Of a stretch of 18,741 nt of DNA, positions 15,103 to 18,741 are shown one piece after another. This DNA comes from an uncultured Ruminococcus sp. (GTDB lineage: Bacteria > Bacillota > Clostridia > Oscillospirales > Ruminococcaceae). The stretch lies in NCBI GenBank assembly GCA_937894495.1, contig CALCRR010000053.1:1-18741 (forward strand), read 5' to 3'. The stretch's first letter is position 1. The number at the start of each line of letters is the position of its first letter. The translations under genes were made by a program, and so were the position numbers. A model generated the notes under the pieces. The model was not told where the DNA came from, did no database searches, and saw only the letters and a list, made by a program, of their open reading frames with translations.

Positions 15103-15131
15103 TTGACAACGGGGGACAAACGTGATATAGT
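15103..15131 (+). promoter_or_regulatory. Sigma-A promoter of the hemolysin III-family gene
   Basis: A perfect TTGACA (15103-15108), a 17-nt spacer and TATAGT (15126-15131) are present. Transcription should start near 15138, which rules out the ATG at 15137 as the usual start and supports ATG 15152. Confidence 0.85.
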
Positions 15132-15151
15132 AATTAATGGGAGATGATAGC

Positions 15152-15817
15152 ATGGCAAATGAAGCGCAAAGCACCGTCAAGCGCTATTCTCTGGGCGAGG
15201 AGATCTTTAACTCGGTGAGCCACGGCATTGGCGGCGGACTTTCTATTGCAGGGACTGTGATACTCATAGTTTTTGCAGCTATATATTCAAACGCATGGGG
15301 CGTGGTGAGCTCGGCGATATACGGCGCATCGCTGATAATACTCTACACAATGTCCACCCTCTACCACGCGATAACCAACCGCAAGGCAAAAGCGTTTTTC
15401 AGGATAATGGACCACAACACCATATTTTTCCTGATAGCAGGCACCTACACCCCCATAACCCTGGTGCCGCTGAGGGGTGCGCTGGGCTGGGTGCTTTTCG
15501 GCATAATATGGGCGGCGGCGATACTTGGCATAGTGCTTAACTCGATAAACCTTGAAAAATTCCGCAAGCCCTCGGTGGTATGCTATATACTCATGGGCTG
15601 GGCGGTGGTATTCGCCGTAAAGCCTATGCTTGAGAGAGTGAACAAGCTGTCGCTGCTGTTTTTGCTCATAGGCGGTCTGTTCTACACGGTGGGGATAATT
15701 TTTTACGTGATGAAAAAGAAAAAGTATTTTCACTCCATCTGGCACCTTTTCACCGTTGCAGGCAGCGTTTTCCACTGGTTTTCGATACTGTTTATCATGA
15801 TAAGAAACGGCACTTGA
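15152..15817 (+). CDS. trhA: Hemolysin III/TrhA (YqfA) family membrane protein of the PAQR superfamily
   Basis: The product is 221 aa with about seven membrane helices. The conserved putative metal site of the PAQR fold is present: Ser68 and His72 in STLYHAITNR, Asp87 and His88 in RIMDHNTIFF, His194 and His198 in YFHSIWHLF, and His208 in GSVFHWFSI. The family motifs GTYTP and the N-terminal EEIFNSVSHGIGGGLSIAG are present. Bacterial members were named for a hemolytic homologue; the E. coli homologue TrhA is linked to membrane energy and fatty-acid homeostasis. The start is ATG 15152, because GGGAG lies 8 nt upstream and the predicted transcription start is about 15138. The in-frame ATG at 15137 would be at or before the RNA start. 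A palindromic candidate operator lies upstream, and the stop codon overlaps the -35 of a small RNA promoter. Confidence 0.9.
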   Translation: MANEAQSTVKRYSLGEEIFNSVSHGIGGGLSIAGTVILIVFAAIYSNAWGVVSSAIYGASLIILYTMSTLYHAITNRKAKAFFRIMDHNTIFFLIAGTYTPITLVPLRGALGWVLFGIIWAAAILGIVLNSINLEKFRKPSVVCYILMGWAVVFAVKPMLERVNKLSLLFLLIGGLFYTVGIIFYVMKKKKYFHSIWHLFTVAGSVFHWFSILFIMIRNGT

Positions 15818-15842
15818 CAATTGAGGGAAAATGGTGTATAAT
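15814..15842 (+). promoter_or_regulatory. Perfect sigma-A promoter of a candidate small RNA
   Basis: TTGACA (15814-15819), a 17-nt spacer and TATAAT (15837-15842) match the full consensus. The TGA stop of the hemolysin III gene (15815-15817) lies inside the -35 box. No gene on this strand follows before the terminator at 15889. Confidence 0.85.
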
Positions 15843-15848
15843 ATCTCT

Positions 15849-15922
15849 AGTGACGAATGAGATAATGTTCACAATTTCCATGCAAGCGAAAACCCCGAGA
15901 GTGCTAGTCTCGGGGTTTTTAT
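15849..15922 (+). ncRNA. Candidate small regulatory RNA (~74 nt)
   Basis: A full-consensus sigma-A promoter predicts a start near 15849, and a strong Rho-independent terminator ends near 15922. The RNA would have about 40 unpaired bases (including GACGAATGAGATAATGTTCA) followed by the terminator hairpin, the usual build of trans-acting base-pairing small RNAs. Inside it the ATGs have no ribosome binding site; one frame stops after two codons and the other reads through the hairpin. The downstream gene is convergent, so this promoter has no protein gene to serve. It could also be made by processing of the trhA 3' end. I recognise no known RNA family. Confidence 0.65.
15889..15922 (+). terminator. 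Rho-independent terminator of the small RNA and of trhA readthrough
   Basis: AAAACCCCGAGA (15889-15900) pairs over 12 bp with TCTCGGGGTTTT (15908-15919) around a 7-nt loop, and the arm runs into TTTTTATTATA. It also ends transcripts coming from trhA. Confidence 0.93.
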
Positions 15923-15941
15923 TATATCCTTAATACCACAC

Positions 15942-15973
15942 AAAAAAGCCTGCCCGGGTTACCGGACAGGCTT
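15942..15973 (-). terminator. Rho-independent terminator of the NPETG surface protein gene
   Basis: On the minus strand AAGCCTGTCCGG (15962-15973) pairs over 12 bp with CCGGGCAGGCTT (15946-15957) around a 4-nt loop. A run of T completes it. It lies 42 nt after the stop of the surface protein gene. Confidence 0.92.
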
Positions 15974-16014
15974 TGATAGTTATGTTTTAACTAAGTTAAA
16001 CAGGTAATTATAAA

Positions 16015-17646
16015 TTACTTCTTTCTCTTAGTTGTAACAACAGCAGCGCCTGCGAGAGCAACGCCTACAGCTGCGAGAGCAGCAGCGCCTGTCTCAGGGT
16101 TAGCAGTTGTTGTTGCAGCAGCGGCAGCATTAGTTGTGTCGTCCTTCTTAGAAGAATCGTCGCTCTTCTTGCTGTCGTCGCCCTTAGTTGTATCCTTGTC
16201 TGTTGTGGACTTATCGGTTGTAGCCTTGTCGCCGCCCTTAGTCTCATCAGCAGCCTTTGCACCACCCTGTGAAGCAGGTGTCTTGTCATCTGTTGTAGAT
16301 GCAGGTGCAGGTGTTACATCTGTAGGATCTTCTGTGGGATCTTCTGTGGGATCCTCGGTAGGATTTTCTGTGGGATTCTCGGTAGGATTTTCTGTGGGAT
16401 TCTCGGTAGGATCTTCTGTGGGATCTTCAGCCTCAGGAGCGAATGCATAACCTGTCTTGTCTACAGGCTTAGGATTGAGGATCATATCCTCCTCAGATCT
16501 CTCAGGAAGAACAGAGCTCTCTACCTCGAAGTAAACAGCGATCTCCTGACCTGACTTGAATACGAAGTTTGTAGGATTGAAAGGTGATATCTCAGCATCG
16601 AAGCAGTCCGCAGCCTTGTCCTTATTCTGAGCTGTTGTGCCCCAAACATTAAAGATATCAAGTCTCAGGTTACCGTTCTCCTCAATATCGCCAACGTTGA
16701 TCTTTGTGTAATCAAGATCCTTGTAGTCCTCATAGTTCTCAAGAACCTCATAAGGAACCCACTGACCGTCAACAGTGATAGCTACGGGCTTAGCTGTAGC
16801 CTCAGGATCCTTATCGAACAGCTCGAGCAGATCAACTACAAATACCTTTACGCCCTGTGCATCAGGATAAGCCAGTGTATCACCTGTCTCTTCGTCCTCA
16901 TAAGTACCCTGCAGCTTGAACTTGATAACGTTCAGACCATTGTATACCTCAGTTGTTGTGTCCCAATCAGCAAAGTGCCAATCAAAAGTTGCAAAACCGA
17001 TCTTAGCAGTTACAGGCTCGATCTTGCTGATATTATCTACCTTAACGTCAGCTGATACCTTTGTTACGCTTGCAAAGAAGTCAAGATAACCCTCGTCGTC
17101 AAGTTCCAGCTGCTCCTTGATAAGGCTCTGAAGGTCAAAGTTGATGCCGTTGCCGGAAAGACCCCAGTCCTTTTCCTCACCTACCAGCTTGCCGCTGATA
17201 TCAACATCTGAGAGTGTAAGAGTCTTGTCCTCACCGTAGGTGATAACTACGTTAGCTGTGGACTTGATAACGCCCTGATCTCCGCCTGCCTGAATGTACT
17301 TGTTGTAAACCTGTACACCGAGTGTAGGAGTAGTCTCCCATGTCTCAACAGGCGCATAAGCCTTCCAGTCGCCTTCCTGAGTGTCAGCCTTGAAGGTGTT
17401 CCACTCTACGTGATATGTGTCGCCAAGACCGTCAGCCTCGACCTTTACTTCGCCGAGCTCATCTGAAGCAGAGAGCCATTGCCAGTCGCCGCCCTGATTC
17501 TGAGCAAACAGACCAACGCCGCCTATAGAAGTATCTTCCTCTACGGGAGCATCAGTAGTTTCCTCAGCGAATACGTTTGCAGTTGCCATCATTGAAACAG
17601 CCAGTGCCATAGCTGACATACCTGCAAACAGCTTTGAAATTTTCAT
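16015..17646 (-). CDS. Secreted repeat-containing surface protein with NPETG sortase-like C-terminus
   Basis: The product is 543 aa. Residues 1-27 are a signal peptide (FAGMSAMALAVSMMATANVF, then AEE). Residues 30-400 are rich in Trp, Tyr and acidic residues with beta-strand character and match no domain I recognise; stretches near VGLFAQNQGGDWQW and IGFATFDWHFADWD may be two related units. Residues 408-443 are nine tandem xPTE units (x is Asp or Asn), a proline-rich wall-spanning stalk. A Thr/Lys/Asp-rich low-complexity linker follows. The end has NPETG (516-520), an Ala/Val-rich hydrophobic stretch and TKRKK, the order used by sortases, with NPETG in place of LPxTG. GGAGG lies 9 nt before the ATG. 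It has its own promoter and terminator. Binding to a sugar polymer or cell surface is plausible but not shown. No sortase gene is in the window. Confidence 0.85.
   Translation of the reverse strand: MKISKLFAGMSAMALAVSMMATANVFAEETTDAPVEEDTSIGGVGLFAQNQGGDWQWLSASDELGEVKVEADGLGDTYHVEWNTFKADTQEGDWKAYAPVETWETTPTLGVQVYNKYIQAGGDQGVIKSTANVVITYGEDKTLTLSDVDISGKLVGEEKDWGLSGNGINFDLQSLIKEQLELDDEGYLDFFASVTKVSADVKVDNISKIEPVTAKIGFATFDWHFADWDTTTEVYNGLNVIKFKLQGTYEDEETGDTLAYPDAQGVKVFVVDLLELFDKDPEATAKPVAITVDGQWVPYEVLENYEDYKDLDYTKINVGDIEENGNLRLDIFNVWGTTAQNKDKAADCFDAEISPFNPTNFVFKSGQEIAVYFEVESSVLPERSEEDMILNPKPVDKTGYAFAPEAEDPTEDPTENPTENPTENPTENPTEDPTEDPTEDPTDVTPAPASTTDDKTPASQGGAKAADETKGGDKATTDKSTTDKDTTKGDDSKKSDDSSKKDDTTNAAAAATTTANPETGAAALAAVGVALAGAAVVTTKRKK
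16318..16425 (-). repeat. 12-bp tandem repeat (nine units) coding for xPTE
   Basis: Nine 12-bp units encode DPTE or NPTE (the last is DPTD) in frame in the surface protein gene. Units differ at the GAT/AAT codon and at proline and glutamate third positions. Unit number could vary between strains by slippage and would change stalk length without a frameshift. Confidence 0.9.
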
Positions 17647-17719
17647 TTTCGTTTTCCTCCAATTTTAAATATTTAACAATATATTGAGCGATATCACCTC
17701 AACATATTATCATGCTTAA

Positions 17720-17748
17720 ATTGTATCACAAAGTTATCACTTTTTCAA
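17720..17748 (-). promoter_or_regulatory. Sigma-A promoter of the surface protein gene
   Basis: On the minus strand TTGAAA (17743-17748), a 17-nt spacer and TACAAT (17720-17725) are present. The start would be near 17713, giving a leader of about 67 nt. The leader contains the inverted repeat TTGAG...CTCAA (17684-17702), which could form a small hairpin before the ribosome binding site. Confidence 0.75.
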
Positions 17749-17832
17749 TTAACTTTTTTCACAAATTTAAAAAGACATTTCGTGCATTTTTAACAATTCT
17801 TCACTAAAAATTGGGCTAATTTGCCTATCAAG

Positions 17833-18477
17833 CTATTTTTTGAGTACATTTTTTTGTTCTCTTTCTCTTTTTGAGAACACACAGCCGCAGTAATCCTGCC
17901 TGTAGAGCCCGTACTCTGCCGACAGCTCCACCGAGCGCTTATAGCCGCCCCTTTTCTTGAAATCCGAGGGCAGAGCCTTCACCTTGTAAATATCCCCCAG
18001 CTCCTCGGCTATCTCGTTGAGCTTGGGGGCATTTTTGTAGGGCGAGATAGATAGGGTGGTGGTGAAATAGTCAGCCCCCAGCTCGGCGGCAAGCTGCGCT
18101 GTGCGCTCCAGCCGCAGCCGATAGCAGGCAAAACAGCGCTCGCCCCCCTCGGGGATATCCTCAAGCCCCTTAACGGCTTCATAAAATTCCTCGGGAGTAT
18201 ATTCGGCGGCTATGACGGTCACCTTATTCTTAACAGGCAGAGCTCCCACCAGCCTGCGAAGCTCACAGGTGCGGTGCTCATATTCCTCCTTCGGGAAAAT
18301 ATTCGGGTTGTAATAAAACACAGTTATGCTGAAATATTCGCTGAGATATTCCAGCACGTAGGAAGAACAGGGCGCACAGCAGCTGTGCAAAAGCAGCTTT
18401 GGCGGCTCGCTGTCGGGGTCGATATTTCCGATGATCTCATCGAGCTTTAACTGGTAATTTGGCTTGGGTGCAGGCAT
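17833..18477 (-). CDS. queH: Epoxyqueuosine reductase QueH
   Basis: The product is 214 aa, the usual QueH (DUF208) length. QueH removes the epoxide oxygen from epoxyqueuosine in tRNA, the last step of queuosine synthesis, and is unrelated to QueG. The pattern of metal-site residues is visible: HSCCAPCSSYVLEYL (Cys33, Cys34, Cys37), RTCELRRLV (Cys71), RCFACYRLRLERTA (Cys115, Cys118) and YCGCVFSKRER (Cys197, Cys199), along with YYNPNIFPKEEY and TTTLSISPYKN. AAGGAG lies 5 nt before ATG 18475-18477. No other queuosine genes are nearby. Only a weak hairpin follows the stop, so its terminator is not clear. Confidence 0.95.
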   Translation of the reverse strand: MPAPKPNYQLKLDEIIGNIDPDSEPPKLLLHSCCAPCSSYVLEYLSEYFSITVFYYNPNIFPKEEYEHRTCELRRLVGALPVKNKVTVIAAEYTPEEFYEAVKGLEDIPEGGERCFACYRLRLERTAQLAAELGADYFTTTLSISPYKNAPKLNEIAEELGDIYKVKALPSDFKKRGGYKRSVELSAEYGLYRQDYCGCVFSKREREQKNVLKK

Positions 18478-18533
18478 AGTTACTCCTTAAAATCAAAAAT
18501 CATACCTTTATAAAAATATTAAAGATATAAAGA

Positions 18534-18562
18534 ATTATACCACACAGCTGCAAAAATGTAAA
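18534..18562 (-). promoter_or_regulatory. Sigma-A promoter of queH
   Basis: On the minus strand TTTACA (18557-18562), a 17-nt spacer and a perfect TATAAT (18534-18539), with TGG before it as an extended -10, are present. The leader to queH is about 50 nt and AT-rich. Confidence 0.8.
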
Positions 18563-18696
18563 GCCCAAAAACACAGAAAAATCCACATCACTCAAATGTA
18601 TATCCGCAAGCTTTTGACTTATACTATATTATATACACCCCCATCTTGATACATTTTGCCGCAAATGATGAGCTGTCATACTGTCAGCAGGTTTTA

Positions 18697-18739
18697 CTGG
18701 GGAAAACCTTTCTGAAGAAAGGTTATTCCCCAGACCCCT
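18697..18739. repeat. Hairpin repeat with CCCCAGACCCC arm at the right edge
   Basis: GGGGAA plus AACCTTTC (18699-18712) pairs with GAAAGGTT and TTCCCC (18717-18731), around a TGAA loop and with one bulged A. AGACCCCTTT follows. The CTGGGG...CCCCAGACCCC frame matches the hairpin at 10755-10780 in reverse orientation. The rest of 18563-18696 shows no gene or clear signal. The element may continue past the window. Confidence 0.6.
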
Positions 18740-18741
18740 TT

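Noticed and set aside
16136..16450. Plus-strand frame with repeated SVGSSVGFSV units
   Set aside because: It is the antisense reading of the 12-bp xPTE repeat in the surface protein gene.

Overview
The window looks like chromosomal DNA from a spore-forming, low-to-mid GC member of the Clostridia, most like a Ruminococcus-type gut bacterium. This rests on a Firmicutes-style 16S gene and leader, a SleB-type spore cortex lytic enzyme, strong AGGAGG ribosome binding sites, consensus sigma-A promoters with 17-nt spacers, and the general look of the proteins. The genus is an inference; no search was run.

Layout. Positions 1-790 hold the 5' half of a 16S rRNA gene on the minus strand, driven by two tandem consensus promoters (996-1109). 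Divergent from it is sleB (1253-1930). Convergent with sleB is a sigma/anti-sigma pair on the minus strand: an ECF sigma factor (4066-4620) and an overlapping 708-aa membrane protein (1974-4100). The outer part of that protein carries four modules that read as divergent PASTA domains. The pair has its own ECF-type promoter (4707-4733). Just upstream is a separate minus-strand unit for a 41-aa membrane peptide with its own promoter and terminator. On the plus strand follow a polysaccharide flippase with an unusual C-terminal membrane extension (5139-7058), a YdbC/PC4-type ssDNA-binding protein (7151-7402) and a ROK-family repressor with degenerate active-site motifs (7645-8886).

The minus strand then carries folC (8974-10296), a 530-bp repeat-rich gap, uvrC (10827-12668), and an overlapping histidine kinase/response regulator pair (12752-14906). 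The plus strand carries a TrhA/hemolysin III protein (15152-15817) and, at its 3' end, a very compact promoter-terminator unit that looks like a small RNA of about 74 nt. The window ends with a secreted repeat protein with an NPETG sortase-like tail (16015-17646) and queH (17833-18477), both on the minus strand.

Common threads. Several genes act on or sense the envelope: SleB, the putative PASTA anti-sigma factor, the flippase, the sensor kinase, TrhA and the sortase substrate. The rest are housekeeping genes (uvrC, folC, queH, ydbC-like). The most unusual items are the ECF sigma/PASTA-like anti-sigma system, the orphan small RNA unit, a 24-bp perfect palindrome before the hemolysin III gene, and a family of degenerate 7-bp tandem repeats at four intergenic places. 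One of those arrays touches a ribosome binding site and another supplies a stop codon.
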